Positions 43,700-55,108 of a stretch of DNA of 64,000 bases are shown here, piece after piece; position 1 is the stretch's first letter, and the number at the start of each line of letters is the position of its first letter. The translations under genes were made by a program, and so were the position numbers. The DNA is taken from contig JABCPU010000047.1 in assembly GCA_016800925.1 (NCBI GenBank), forward strand, positions 62,001-126,000, written 5' to 3'. The stretch is from Suillus spraguei (lineage: Eukaryota > Basidiomycota > Agaricomycetes > Boletales > Suillaceae). The notes beneath the pieces were generated by a model. It was not told where the DNA came from. It worked only from the letters and a program-made list of their open reading frames with translations, and ran no database searches.

Positions 43700-45817
43700 A
43701 TGCTGGCTGCATACGCCTCGCGAGCGACGCTCGTTCCAGTTCTTTTTAAATCCCGTGCGACCGTCTTTCTCAGAGCAAGATGGTCTAGTACTGTTCCGCA
43801 GTCGAAGGTGTGGGAGTCTCCCGATCAGGCAGTTAAAGACGTAAAATCAGGAGATGTCCTTCTCTGTGGCGGTGAGTATCGAAACTTTACATTGATATAC
43901 ATACCGAATTAGTATATCGTCCCAGGTTTTGGTTTGGCTGGTGTGCCCGGTGAGTTTTAGTGCAGCATAGACCTTCAGCAGTGCAGTTAAACTAGGATAC
44001 ATCAAGACACTCTTCTTTCAGCTTTGGTAAAACGCAAGGACGTCACACAGCTAACAGCAGTGTCCAACAACGCTGGCGCAGGCGACTCTGGATTAGGTTT
44101 GTTTCTCGGCGCTTAGTGTCCATGATTCGTGAAGTTCATTGATATTCACAGGAAAGCTATTCAACAGTAAGCAGATTGACAAGATCATTGCATCATACCC
44201 TGGCGGGTAAGTGCTTCATCTTGTCAGTTACTTCGTAAAATCAAGCGTCTTTCCCTTCAGAAACAAGGCCTTTGAGGCTCTATACCTTAAGGGCGAGGTG
44301 TCTTTGGAATTATGCCCCCAAGGTACACTCATTGAACGTCTCCGTGCTCATGCCGCCGGTATCCCAGCCTTCTTCACCCCCACGGGAGCATCAACAGCAG
44401 TAGAGGAAGGTTCTATCCCAGTGCGATATAACGAAGGAGGATTTGCCAACGGAGTCAAGATACCCGGTATTAAGAAAGAGATGCGAGAATTTGGAGGTCG
44501 CAAGTACATCATGGAACCGGCCATTGCTGGCGATGTTGCTTTCGTTCGTGCATGGAAAGTCGATGAGGTTGGTAACTGCGTTTTCCGGTGAGGAGGCCAT
44601 TCCACTGTCCGTTTACCTCAGCGCTGAACGTGTTGACTTAGGTACACCCAGCAGAATTTTAGCACGGTCATGGCGAAGAATGCAAAATTGACGATAGTGG
44701 AAGTGAGTACATCACAGTATTTCTGTGAGAAAGTTGATACATTCTTTGTAGGCGGATCAAATCGTACCTACTGGCTCTCTTTCACCAAACGCCATCCATG
44801 TTCCTGGTATTTATGTCGATCGGATTGTTCAAGCTACTGCACCAAAGCAAATAGAGCATGTCAAGCTTGCACCAAGCCCATCGTCTTCTGGTGAACAGTC
44901 CACTTTGAGTGCTGAGAAAGAATTTGCACAGAAGATGCGTCATCGTACTGCAAAGCGCGCCGCCAAAGAACTCAAGGACGGATTCTATGTAAACCTCGGT
45001 ATTGGCATACCCACTCTCATTCCTGCGTACCTCGAACCCGGTGTGCGCGTTTGGTTGCAAAGCGAGAATGGCATTCTCGGCATGGGGCCATATCCTACGG
45101 CAGAGCAAGTGGATCCGTAAGTTGCGCCGTTAGGGAGTGTTTCCTGATACTAAGCATCTACCTCTTTGTAGGGATCTCATCAATGCGGGTAAGGAGACTG
45201 TGACCTTGCTGCCAGGCGCCTCGGTTTTCGGTATGTTTGTCAAGTGGTTCAATTTCAATTGCTAACCCCACAGGGCAGATTCAAGTGAATCATTCGCTAT
45301 GATCCGCGGTGGTCATGTCGATCTCTCCATTCTCGGAGTGCGTATTTTCGTACACTCACTGATTTCCTGGATCTCACGGTATTCTGGTTCATCTGATAGG
45401 CTATGCAAGTCTCGCAAGCAGGTGACATTGCTAATTTCATGATTCCCGGAAAACTAGTCAAAGGTTCGTGATTTAGACATGTTTTATCGTTCTTCTGCAC
45501 CATTCTTGTCGCCAATCACATTCTTAGGTATCGGAGGAGCTATGGACCTGGTGTCTAACCCTGACCAGACAAAGGTTATAGTTGTGATGGAGCACTGTGC
45601 AAAGGACGGCAGTCCTAAGATTTTGAAGGAATGCACTCTTCCGCTCACAGGTGCTCGTACTGTCAGCCAAATTATCACGGAGTTGGCCGTTTTCGACGTC
45701 GACAGGAAGAACGGTCACCTCGAACTTGTTGAACTCCAGGAAGGCGTGACACTTGAAGAAGTCAGAGCGAAGACCGGCTGCGACTTCAAGGTACGGAGCG
45801 ATCTGAGCAAGCTTTGA
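43700..45817 (+). CDS. Succinyl-CoA:3-ketoacid CoA-transferase, mitochondrial (copy 1)
   Basis: Moves CoA from succinyl-CoA to acetoacetate, allowing ketone-body or acetate-type acid use in the mitochondrial matrix. The ATG at 43700 gives [20 protein letters not shown], a mitochondrial presequence ending near ARWSST. Domain A follows: [69 protein letters not shown] and [19 protein letters not shown] linker of about 35 residues leads to domain [21 protein letters not shown], the catalytic glutamate in [52 protein letters not shown] and [20 protein letters not shown]. It ends VRSDLSKL. All conserved motifs are intact. Both A and B domains are in one chain, as in eukaryotes. About ten short introns. 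It is the upstream member of a head-to-tail pair. Confidence 0.95.
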
Positions 45818-46838
45818 TCGCTCTCAGATTTCGAGTTGTTATCATTAAAAAAACCTTATTACTATCGTTTCCTTACGAAAATTGTTCGTTTCGTTACAGC
45901 ACGTGTATCGTTGTTATACCATCTAGGTACTCCAATGGGCGAGTTCAATGACCGTCTTTCAGCCGATACTGCCATTTCTGTTGAAGGGAACATCTGAATT
46001 TCCTATCACAGAGGTCCAGAGTCTGCAGACCAGGAGTCATGTTTCATTTACCATGTCAGGGCCAAGGCAGATGGTCTCAAAAACCTTCTCGTTATCACTC
46101 AAACCAAACCAAACCAAGGGAGTTCAATTCTCGCGTTTAAGGTCAACTCGTCAGACATTCCTGCTCGTTCGTCTATGAAATAGAGTCAGGACCTCGGACT
46201 CCCTGACTTTGTAGACGATATGCAGAGCGCGGACAGTTCTTTACTTGAGTCTCCATTAAAAGATTCATTCGAAAACTCTCCTAGGTGGAGAGAATGGGCC
46301 AGTTCTTGTTGATACTTGCCGCGTGGAACTGACTCGGATTTACAATTAACAGGAAATCGGGTTCGTGCGCTGGCGCGTAATAGAATTCTACATGCACATA
46401 GCACTTAATTTCGCTCTGCCATGCCAGTGGGTGTGGTCTCACTGGGTTTTTTATTTGGTTATGGAGGTCATTTTATAGACCCAAGTCTGACTCGGATCTG
46501 CATCTGATGATATTTCAATACAAGTTCGTGATCCCACCAAGTCGGAGTTTTTTTGTTGACATTGAGCAAAAAGGGGTGCCAGGGGGTCCGGCCGACTGGA
46601 TTTCGGAATGAGATGCCGATTCTGATTAGACTTTAACTCAGGAACCGCGTCATTGTTTCACTACACAGAAATATGTGTTGCCGGGGTTGTCCGCATATTG
46701 GAGCTTTGTGATTGTCATTTGGCTCGATAGGCGGAGCACCGACGCATCGGGCCCCGCAGGTTCAACTTGGTGACATGGAGTATTGGCTACGTTCACCCAA
46801 CCACAACCAAATCCCTCTGATTCTGTGTCCTGGAACCT
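45818..46838. other. Intergenic between the two CoA-transferase copies
   Basis: About 1 kb. No supported gene; frames of 72-76 aa at 45948 and 46186 are unrecognised. A short run of CAAAC repeats (CAAACCAAACCAAACC) occurs near 46101. The promoter of copy 2 should be near its 3' end, where a minus-strand frame of 116 aa (46650-47000) runs over the copy 2 start and is judged a shadow. Confidence 0.45.
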
Positions 46839-48894
46839 ATGTGTCCTGCTCTCTTCCTTCATACGCATAGTACGCAGATTTTTCGACAATGCAAGGGTCT
46901 GACATCCTTCCGGTTGTATATAAGACATTATGCGACACAGCCTGAGTCTGCTCCACTCCAGCGCAAGAAAGTATGGAGTTCTGCAGATGCTGCTGTGCAA
47001 GATGTGAAGTCTGGAGACATTGTGCTGAGCGGAGGTATGTCTGCATCATTGCAGTTGGATTGGAGTTGACGCAATCTCATTTAATGTCAGGGTTCGGTTT
47101 GTGTGGTACTCCTGGTAAGTTCGTTGCTCACCAATTTCAAACGAGGATGTCTTATAATCGCCCAACAGAGACTTTGATCACTGCTCTTTCACGGCGAAAT
47201 GACGTGCACAGTTTGACTGCTGTATCAAACAATGCTGGTTCAGGTGATTTGGGTCTAGGTAAGCGGTTTGTTTTTCTGCGCCAAGTAGTGGAATCTCACC
47301 GATTCAATGGACTAGTCAAGCTAATGAAGAGCGGGCAACTTGACAAGCTCATAATATCATACCTTGGCGGGTATGTGCTACTACCGCATATAAGTTCATG
47401 TGCTCATTGCTCGCTCAGAAACAAATACCTTGAGCGGATGTACCTTGATGGAAAGATGTCCCTCGAACTGGTCCCGCAAGGTACCCTCGTTGAACGGATG
47501 CGCGCGCACGGCGCAGGAATTCCCGCTTTCTTCACACCCACAGGTGCCTCCACAACCGTTGAAACTGGCGGCATCCCCATCAGATTTAAAGCGGGCGGCT
47601 TCAAAGAAGGTATCTTGATACCCGGAAACAAAAAGGAATACCGAGACTTCAATGGAAAGCGGTATATCATGGAGCCTGCCATTGCTGGCGACGTCGCGTT
47701 CATCCACGCTTGGAAGGCAGACGAAGCAGGCAACCTCATATTCCGACATGTCGCAAATAATTACAATAACGCCATGGCGAGGAATGCACAGTTAGTTATT
47801 GCAGAGGTGAGGGTAATGCAGTCACTATCTGGCACTAAGTCTATTACGCTTTTAGGCAGAGGAGATTGTCCCCATTGGCTCATTGCCACCAGATGCTGTC
47901 CACGTCCCAGGAATATTTGTTGACCGTGTTGTGCAGGCCACTGAGCCAAAAGTATTTGATATAATTGCCACCGCTCCACCACCCGGCACTACTGGTGGTC
48001 CCACACCTGAGGAACTCCTGGAAAAGAGCGCACGGCGCAGAATAGCAAAACGCGCAGCACAGGAGCTGAGGGATGGTTTTTACGTGAACCTTGGTGTCGG
48101 CATTCCCACTCTCGTCACAGAGTATCTCCCACCAGGCGTCAAGATCTGGCTGCAAAGCGAAAACGGTATTCTGGGAATGGGTCCGTTCCCCACCGAGGAC
48201 CAAGTCGATCCGTGGGTGTCGCTGGTTATATACTCCAATAATGTTGGTGCTAATAGTAAACCAACAGGGACATCACGAATGCTGGAAAAGAAACAGTCAC
48301 TTTACTGCCGGGCGCTTCTATCTTTGGTGAGTGACGTCAGTGCACGAGTGGGAGGAGCATGTTAATGTATTGTATATAGATTCGACTGATTCATTCGGTA
48401 TGATCCGGGGCGGTCACATGGATGTCGCCATCCTCGGTGTATGTTTCGTTTTGGTCGGTTGTGGGCACTTTTATGATCAAACTTTTTTCAGGCTATGCAA
48501 GTATCACAGGCCGGTGACATTGCAAACTTCATGATTCCAGGCAAGCTTGTGAAGGGCATGTAATTTATTATCACATTTGTACCTGGACTCATGTGATACC
48601 TGCAGGTATTGGCGGGGCCATGGACTGGTGTCAAATCCTGACAAGACAAAGGTCATTGTGGCCATGGAACACTGTGCAAAAGATGGAGGTCCAAAAATCA
48701 TGCAGGAATGCTCGTTACCACTAACTGGTGCACGGGCGGTCAGCCAGATCATTACCGACCTTGCTGTGTTCAATGTTGATCGGTCTGGTGGCTTCCTGAC
48801 GCTGATGGAGGTGAGTAAGGGTGTGACGGTGGAGGAGGTACGAGCGAAGACCGCCTGTGACTTCAAGGTCTCCGATAACCTTGGGCAGATGTAA
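46839..48894 (+). CDS. Succinyl-CoA:3-ketoacid CoA-transferase, mitochondrial (copy 2), possibly impaired
   Basis: Tandem paralogue of the gene at 43700. The ATG at 46839 gives MCPALFLHTHSTQIFRQCKG with SFRLYIRHYATQ as likely presequence end. Domain [81 protein letters not shown]. Domain [33 protein letters not shown] with the catalytic Glu, [35 protein letters not shown]. Then a problem: where copy 1 reads [12 protein letters not shown], the genomic sequence GCCATGGACTGGTGTC lacks one C relative to copy 1 (GCTATGGACCTGGTGTC), and the preceding intron has GCATGT in the place of a GT donor. Splicing instead at AT/GTAATT would restore the frame with MYWRGHG replacing IGGAMD. The linker differs from copy 1 (TAPPPGTTGGPTPEELLEKS). 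It ends VSDNLGQM. Confidence 0.9.
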
Positions 48895-49299
48895 GGTCGT
48901 ATTGATGGTAGCACATGGGTCAGTTACTAGGGCTTGTTTGGTTTCTCGATGTCCGATTATATCAATCACACGTTAATTCCGTTGTTCACGCCGCACGGCA
49001 GCGCACGGCCATTCCAAGCGAAGGAAGCAGGCGTCTTTTGGTACAGTTGAAAATTTACATATATCTGGGGATCGATTGCCGCAAGACATCTTAGACAAGG
49101 CGTCGCTTCGGATTGCGCAGTAACAGATATATTTTAAACAAAAAGTTTGTGACCCCGGCATATTACTTATACACGGACAGAAATAGACACGAAAATCTAT
49201 TTCCCTTTGGCAACTGTTCTAAGTACAACAAACATCACTCGGGTCAACCTGCGGACTGTGTGTCCACCGTCCTGGAAATTCAGCTGGCGACGACGAACA
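48895..49299. other. Intergenic, no gene seen
   Basis: About 400 bp between copy 2 and the Smi1/Knr4 gene. No domain-bearing frame; in-frame sequence upstream of 49300 lacks an ATG. It should contain the Smi1 promoter. Confidence 0.5.
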
Positions 49300-51349
49300 A
49301 TGAATTGGTTCGTTTCACTGTTCTCGACTGACCGTAAACAGTCTGCACGACGAGGACAGGCCATGTCGACAACGCATGAGGCCTTCTCACTCCCAACTTC
49401 GTCGTCGGATCATGGGCGACATCCAGATGCTTTCAACCCAGCGGCTCTTCAGACACCAGGACCACTCAGTCCAACATACACATATCCTCCGCAATCCCCA
49501 ATTTCTGCATACAGTTATGTACCAACTTCGTCCGTCCATTCCTACTTTGTTTTCTATCCAATTAACTGACCTCCATTAACCTTAGCTCTCGTTCACGACC
49601 AACTTCACTCCTTCCTCTTCACCACACACCCTTTGTAGATTCAATGACCCCACCGCCACCTTACCCTCCATTAGAAAATACTTGGAATCGCCTAAAACTA
49701 TGGCTGGCTCGTGAATACCCAGAACTAGGCGATACCCTCAACTATGGAATTCTTCCACAGGACCTCGCACAAATTGAGATGCAATTTGGTTTTTCGCTAC
49801 CGCAGGCGGTAAGGGAATCATATCTTGTCGTGGACGGACAAGAAGCAGAATCCTCAGCAGGGTGCTCAGATGGTCTCTTTTTCGGCCTCTCGTTGCTACC
49901 CCTCGAAGCTGTCCTCGACGAATGGCGGTTTTGGCGCGAAGTCGACGATGACCCTCAGACAGGAAGTAATCCACGCCTGCGCGATGTCATGCGTTCCATA
50001 CCTGACGGCTATGTGCGGAAAGAATACTCGCAGCGTGGTTGGATCCCACTCGTCGTAGATAAGGCAGGAAACTATATCGGAATTGACCTCAACCCTGACA
50101 AGGCCGGAGCCGTGGGTCAGGTAATCGTCTTTGGGCGCGAGTTTGACACGAAGATAGTGCTTTGGCATGGAGATGGACCTGGTGGGTGGGCGCGGTGGCT
50201 CGCAAATTTTGTCGATGAATTAGAGAGCGGCGAGGGCTTTGAGCTGGGACAGGCAGGAGATAGCGAAGGCAGTGAGGATGGGTTAGGATATGAGACATAT
50301 TTCTTTGATGGGAGTGGGCGGGGGCAGGGCGATGGCGGTGGAGAGGCCGGATCGGGGGGACTGCGGCTCACCGGAGAGTATAGAGGGTTGAATCCAATGG
50401 AGGCATGGGCTGACCGGAGCGTTAAGAAATGGTATGAATCAGGTTTGATCCACGGTGCTCCGTCACTAGATGAGAAGAAGGGCAAGGTGTGTTTCATTAT
50501 TGTTATTGATGAATTCTACGGTTAACATATCGATTATAGGCACGGGAGATACATGGTCTTGGCGTTTTGAACCTCGCTGACTCTGACGCAATTGTTCCTA
50601 TACCCGTCTTTACGGACATGAAACTCACAGAAGAACCTGCTGATGTTGTACCGCAACCCCCTATTCCCGCCATCTCCATCACTAAACCCCCAGCTCCGTT
50701 ACCCGTAGACTTACCGACCGTCAACGATGTCGTCTCTCTCCCCTCGCCGCCAGATTCACAACGCTCGTCTAACGAGGATCTTGAAGCGGGTCGTGGGCTC
50801 GGCATGCGGATAATACCAACAGACGTGGTAGTCGTCAAAGTTCCTCCTAGACATTCTCCTCCTGCGAAAGTGAAGACTCTTGTCGAACGGGTCACTTCTA
50901 CGGAAGACAACGTGCATATAGAGACACCACCCCCTTCAGTGGAAAACGTTAATGACCTCCTTGCTGACTCTGCTCCTGCTATGGACGCAGTTCCACTGCA
51001 ACCCTCGACCCCACCTAATGCGGTGGTAGAACTAGACGTTCCTGGATCATCTGAACCCATCGTTACCTCGCGGCCGTCGCAAGAGGATGCTCCAGAACTT
51101 AACACCATTCGGTTAGTGGGAGATGGGGGCCCCTCTGGTATGGTAGATACCAACCCTGCAGACGATGCTGTCTCAGACCCGGCAGCAAATGTTATATCTG
51201 TGACTTCTTCAGGAACGGGCGGCTCTCCTCTGAAGGACAAAATTCGTGAGAAGAGAAAGTCGAGCTTGTCGTCGCTGCAGAAGATTGTTAACATTGGCGA
51301 GGGCAAGCGGAAAAAGGACCCAAGCAGTAGCATCAAAGAGACAACATGA
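49300..51349 (+). CDS. KNR4: Cell wall assembly regulator Smi1/Knr4
   Basis: Knr4/Smi1 links cell wall synthesis (glucan synthase, chitin) with the Slt2 MAP-kinase pathway in the cytosol and at bud or growth sites. The ATG at 49300 gives MNWFVSLFSTDRKQSARRGQ, followed by a Ser/Pro/Tyr-rich disordered part. After an intron comes the SUKH/SMI1 domain: TWNRLKLWLAREYPELGDTL, IEMQFGFSLPQAVRESYLVV, DGLFFGLSLLPLEAVLDEWR, QRGWIPLVVDKAGNYIGIDL, NPDKAGAVGQVIVFGREFD and WARWLANFVDELESGEGFEL. Then NPMEAWADRSVKKWYESGLI, typical of the fungal proteins. A disordered C-terminal half of about 270 residues (Pro, Ser, Val, Asp rich) ends KDPSSSIKETT. The order disordered-SMI1-disordered is that of Knr4. Two introns in the body of the gene (about 49533-49586 and 50488-50540). 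Confidence 0.92.
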
Positions 51350-51805
51350 CCGCCACGCGATTTACATACCACGGATTCGCATTTTTGACTTGTTCGATGG
51401 ACATGGTTTGCTTAATGCTTATGTTCACTACAGCTGCGCGAGTGTGTTATTCGAGTTCTATTACTGCCCTTTTGTTACTACTTCTACCCTGACTTTTACT
51501 AGGACCTTACACATCCACTCGTTGCATTGCATTGCAATTTTTTGTCTGATATACCCATACGTACAAATCATTATCAGCGTTGCTATGCGATTTCAGCTAA
51601 TGTAATTTTCCTGGAGACCTATAGGTCGCTGTTTATATTCCAGTAGATTCCAGGTTATGGCATATCTTAAGTTAGGTTCCTCTTATCGTGTGTGACATCA
51701 CGTGATATATGACCGACGTGTTGAGATAGAGGATTTGCCTTTTTTGTCTTTATATTTTGAACGCGCAGTGTTTTTAGATTCTTGGTTTTGCCCGTCGTCG
51801 CAGAA
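51350..51805. other. Intergenic, no gene seen
   Basis: About 450 bp, T-rich, between Smi1 and the aldehyde dehydrogenase. It should contain a terminator region and the dehydrogenase promoter; a TATATTTTG stretch lies at about 51752, some 50 bp before the ATG. Confidence 0.45.
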
Positions 51806-54237
51806 ATGCACTCGCTTTTCTATGTCTTGTTCCATCCGCTAAACACGCTCAACTTATGGCTCGAAGACGATCCGAATGCTAGCATCGTCGATGTATTATA
51901 CCTCTTCACCACTTTTTCAGCATTTGGCATATGGTTGGTGTTTGACAGATACCAGAAAGCGGTGAACAGCGCAGTGCCTTTCCGCCACCCTGCTCCAGAG
52001 GTGTGTCTCTCTTGTATTTCCCCATAGAAGATTTTCATGAAACTCATTCCTCTCGTTGACAGGCAGCAGACCCCAACTGGCACTCTCGCGTGATACCCAA
52101 TGCCAACCTCCGCTCGCATCTCCATATGCCTGACCTCCTTCCTCTCCAATTCGGAGGTGGTGGACGTGATTATATCACATGTTTTGACCCCGCCAACAAC
52201 CTGCACCTCACTTCCGTTCTCGCGGATGATGCACGGTCAATCGAGGCCAAGATCAAACGCGCCAAAAATGCCCAAATTAAGTGGTGTGAGACATCATTTA
52301 GTGAGCGCAGGCGCGTCATGCGCAGCTTACTCAAGTGGCTTGTGGAGAACCAGGAATTATGTGCGCGGGTCGCGTGCCGCGACTCAGGAAAGACAAGTAG
52401 TTGTTTTGGTGTTGTTTTCTGCTGTCATCAAGATGATTTTCTGTAGTGGTTGATGCGGCTTTGGGCGAGATATTGACAACATGCTCAAAATTGGAGTGGT
52501 TGATCAACCACGGAGAACGCGTTCTACGAACGGAAACGAGATATTCGAATTTGACGATGAGTTACAAGAAGTCGCAGGTCATTTACGAGCCTAAAGGTGT
52601 GGTGTCTGCTATCGTATCATGGAACTACGGTTAGTGTCTCTTCAGTGATGTCATCATCATTGAAAAAGCGACTGATCTGATTGTAGCTCTTCATAATGCT
52701 TGGTCCCCAATTATTGCATCTATCTTTGCCGGAAACGCTATCGTACTGAAGGCATCCGAACATGTTATTTGGTCTACGGAATGGTTCGTTGGCGCTATTC
52801 ACAAGTGCTTAGAGGTTCTCGGGTATGACGCTGACATCGTGCAGGTATGGGTAGGGTTAATTTTTCGTACCACAATACTAACCGAATTTCAGACTGTCTG
52901 CTGCTGGCCTGATCAGGCTGAGGCATTGACCAAGTCGCCTCTTATTAAGCACATTACTTTTATTGGCTCAGAGGAAGTCGGAAGGAAGGTGAACACATCG
53001 TTGCAGCGGCTATTTGTATTGTTTTTAACTTCTACATAGGTTGCCATGGCTGCCACTGAACACCTAACACCCGTTACTCTCGAGCTTGGCGGGAAGGACC
53101 CCGCTATTATTCTACCAGACACGGACCTCCAAAAATGGTCTAGTATTTGGATGCGTGGTATATTGTGAGCTTTACGCGTATTTACTACGTTCCCAACTAA
53201 CTGAGATACCAGCCTAAACTCAGGTCAGAACTGCATCGGTATTGAGCGTCTCATTGTGCATTCGGAACAATACGATGAATTATATAATATCCTGACGGAC
53301 CGCGTTGCCAAGCTGCGCTTCGGGTCCGTGCTGGCGCCTACTCGCGAGGGCTACATCAATACCGTGGATTGTGGCTGTATGATTAGCAACGACAGGTTTG
53401 GTGTGCTCGAGGAGCTAATATTCCAGGCGCAGGAAGATGGTGCAACAGTCGATGTCGGCGGGAAAGAGCTCCTGCATACGTCATGCGAAGGGAGATCATA
53501 CTTCCAGGCAACGGTGGTGGGTGATGCCAAGCCCAACTCGAGAATTGCACAGGTGGAATGTAGGTGTCGTTGTGCTATATATTTTGAGTTGCTGATGTCG
53601 ATGTCTATCTATGAAGTGTTCGCCCCAATTGCGCTACTCATTCGATATGACGATATTGATGAAGCAATCACTATTGCGAATGGAACGCGGTATGGACTTG
53701 GCGCCAGCGTCTTTGGACCTCACCAGGACCTATGTATTGAAGTCGCAAAGGAGCTTCACTGTGGTATGGTGTCTGTCAATGACTTCGGAGTGTATTATGT
53801 GAGCTGTTTTTGCCTCTTACTAGCTGTTTGCTCTAATGTTGAGATATGCTACTTTTAGCTCAAGTAGGCAATATGTTGAATGCCCGAGCTGTTATAATTA
53901 ATTTCCCCACAGCCAAGACCTGCCATTTGGAGGCACTAAAGCTAGTGGATACGGGCGGTTCGGTGGACCTGAAGGGCTTCGTTCACTGACTAACCCTAAA
54001 GCAATTGTCTCTGACCGCTGGCCTTCGTTCGTGCAGACCAATATACCCAAAGTATTGGACTATCCCATACGCTCACTCGTGCGGAGCTGGTACGTCTCTC
54101 CTGTGGTTTGCATTGTTTTGTTCTGATCGGTGTTGTATGACAGGGACTTCGTACATGGTCTGACTGTTCTACTTTACGCTGATGGATATCGTGCGCGGTT
54201 CAATGGGTTGTTGCAACTTACTAAAGCTTGCCGATAA
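51806..54237 (+). CDS. MSC7: Membrane-anchored aldehyde dehydrogenase, Msc7 type
   Basis: NAD(P)-dependent aldehyde dehydrogenase of the Msc7 group (ER-associated in yeast; substrate unknown). The ATG at 51806 gives [20 protein letters not shown] and a membrane span ([18 protein letters not shown]). The catalytic domain includes [31 protein letters not shown] [55 protein letters not shown] joined to [35 protein letters not shown], the general-base Glu in [11 protein letters not shown], and the nucleophile Cys in [15 protein letters not shown]. Further on are [52 protein letters not shown] and [20 protein letters not shown]. It ends LLQLTKACR. Joining VYY to LNQDLPFGG needs a 5-nt microexon (listed separately). 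All catalytic residues are present. About ten introns. Confidence 0.92.
53859..53863 (+). other. MSC7: Predicted 5-nt microexon of the aldehyde dehydrogenase
   Basis: CTCAA lies between a 60-nt intron (53799-53858, GTGAGC...TTTTAG) and a 49-nt intron (53864-53912, GTAGGC...CCACAG). Exon TAT-TAT ends in phase 0; CTC-AA plus C of the next exon gives Leu-Asn, so the protein reads VYYLNQDLPFGG, as the family requires. Direct joining of the flanking exons breaks the frame. Both introns have normal length and ends. Confidence 0.75.
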
Positions 54238-54453
54238 TTTATGGAAGTATTCCTGTGAGGGCGCTCCGTATACCAAGCACTGAATTGTAATTTTTTTTGG
54301 GGGTAGTCTACGTGATTTATGGGCCTGATTCCCGGAGGTAGAAGAATACCACCAACAGCTTGCATTGCTGTCTGGTGAGATCCTATAATCGAGCTCTGCT
54401 CCTCATCAGCTCCACTGCAGACTGATCCCAATAGTTGGTATTGCAGAGGAGTA
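54238..54453. other. Short intergenic stretch before the MITE
   Basis: Contains the 3' UTR of the aldehyde dehydrogenase; a T-run (TTTTTTTT) lies at about 54290. A minus-strand 104-aa frame (54174-54488) crosses the gene end and the MITE end and is a chance frame. Confidence 0.4.
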
Positions 54454-55108
54454 CAGTATAGGACCGGTCCTTTAGCCACCTCAGGCAAAACTTTTTATTT
54501 GTTCATTTTTTGTGTCAAAACCAAGTAATATACTGAAGATGAGGTCTCAGCCGAGATTATTATAGTATAGGATGGAGAAATTATGTCTGCGATGTTGTGT
54601 ATGATATGAATTGGTTGTTTTTGCCTACCTTTGCAAATTCTAATGAGGCCATAGTAGACACATTGATTTTTTTCAGGAAAATCAAGCTGGTAGGATATGA
54701 ATTGTATACTTCAAAGATCATTTCACCCTGTAACAGATACCTGATTGTCTCCTTTGTTCGTGCTACAGAGTACATAGAAGTGAAAACATATGATTTGTGC
54801 AAGTCTTATCTTGGCAATTGTGTCACACACATCTGTCACATTAGACGTTTGTAAGCGTGTGCACTGCATCGATATCGCTGTGTGATGTGACATATCGAGT
54901 GGCTAAAGGACTGGTGAACTCGAAGCCAACACTGTTTTCAATGATCTTGGTACAAGACACTTACATCGTCGTCGATAGCTCTCAATTTTTTTTCATAGCA
55001 TCTAGATGTATATTGAAACATTAATGTTTATTACGATTTTCGAAAAACTCTACTGCACAATAGGGTGGAATTTAACAATGTGGTGGCTAAAGGACCGGTC
55101 CTACACTG
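54454..55108. mobile_element. Tc1/mariner-type MITE, 655 bp
   Basis: Terminal inverted repeats of 27 bp, starting CAGTATAGGACCGGTCCTTT at 54454 and its partner ending GGACCGGTCCTACACTG at 55108, with one mismatch. Both ends are flanked by the dinucleotide TA (54452-54453 and 55109-55110), the target duplication of the Tc1/mariner superfamily, whose ends often begin CAGT. The inside is AT-rich and encodes no transposase, so it is non-autonomous. A third, diverged copy of the end (GTGGCTAAAGGACTGGT at about 54899) lies inside. The open frames at 54581-54854 are judged non-coding. Confidence 0.9.

Noticed and set aside
46973..47923. A 316-aa uninterrupted plus-strand frame.
   Set aside because: It is CoA-transferase copy 2 read through several introns that happen to lack stops; the correct start is at 46839 and the introns must be removed.
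50117..51372. Long minus-strand frames (126 and 289 aa) opposite Smi1.
   Set aside because: Antisense of the low-complexity Smi1 coding sequence; no domain.
54581..54854. Two frames of 73 and 85 aa inside the MITE.
   Set aside because: AT-rich, no transposase motif; non-autonomous elements of this size rarely code.
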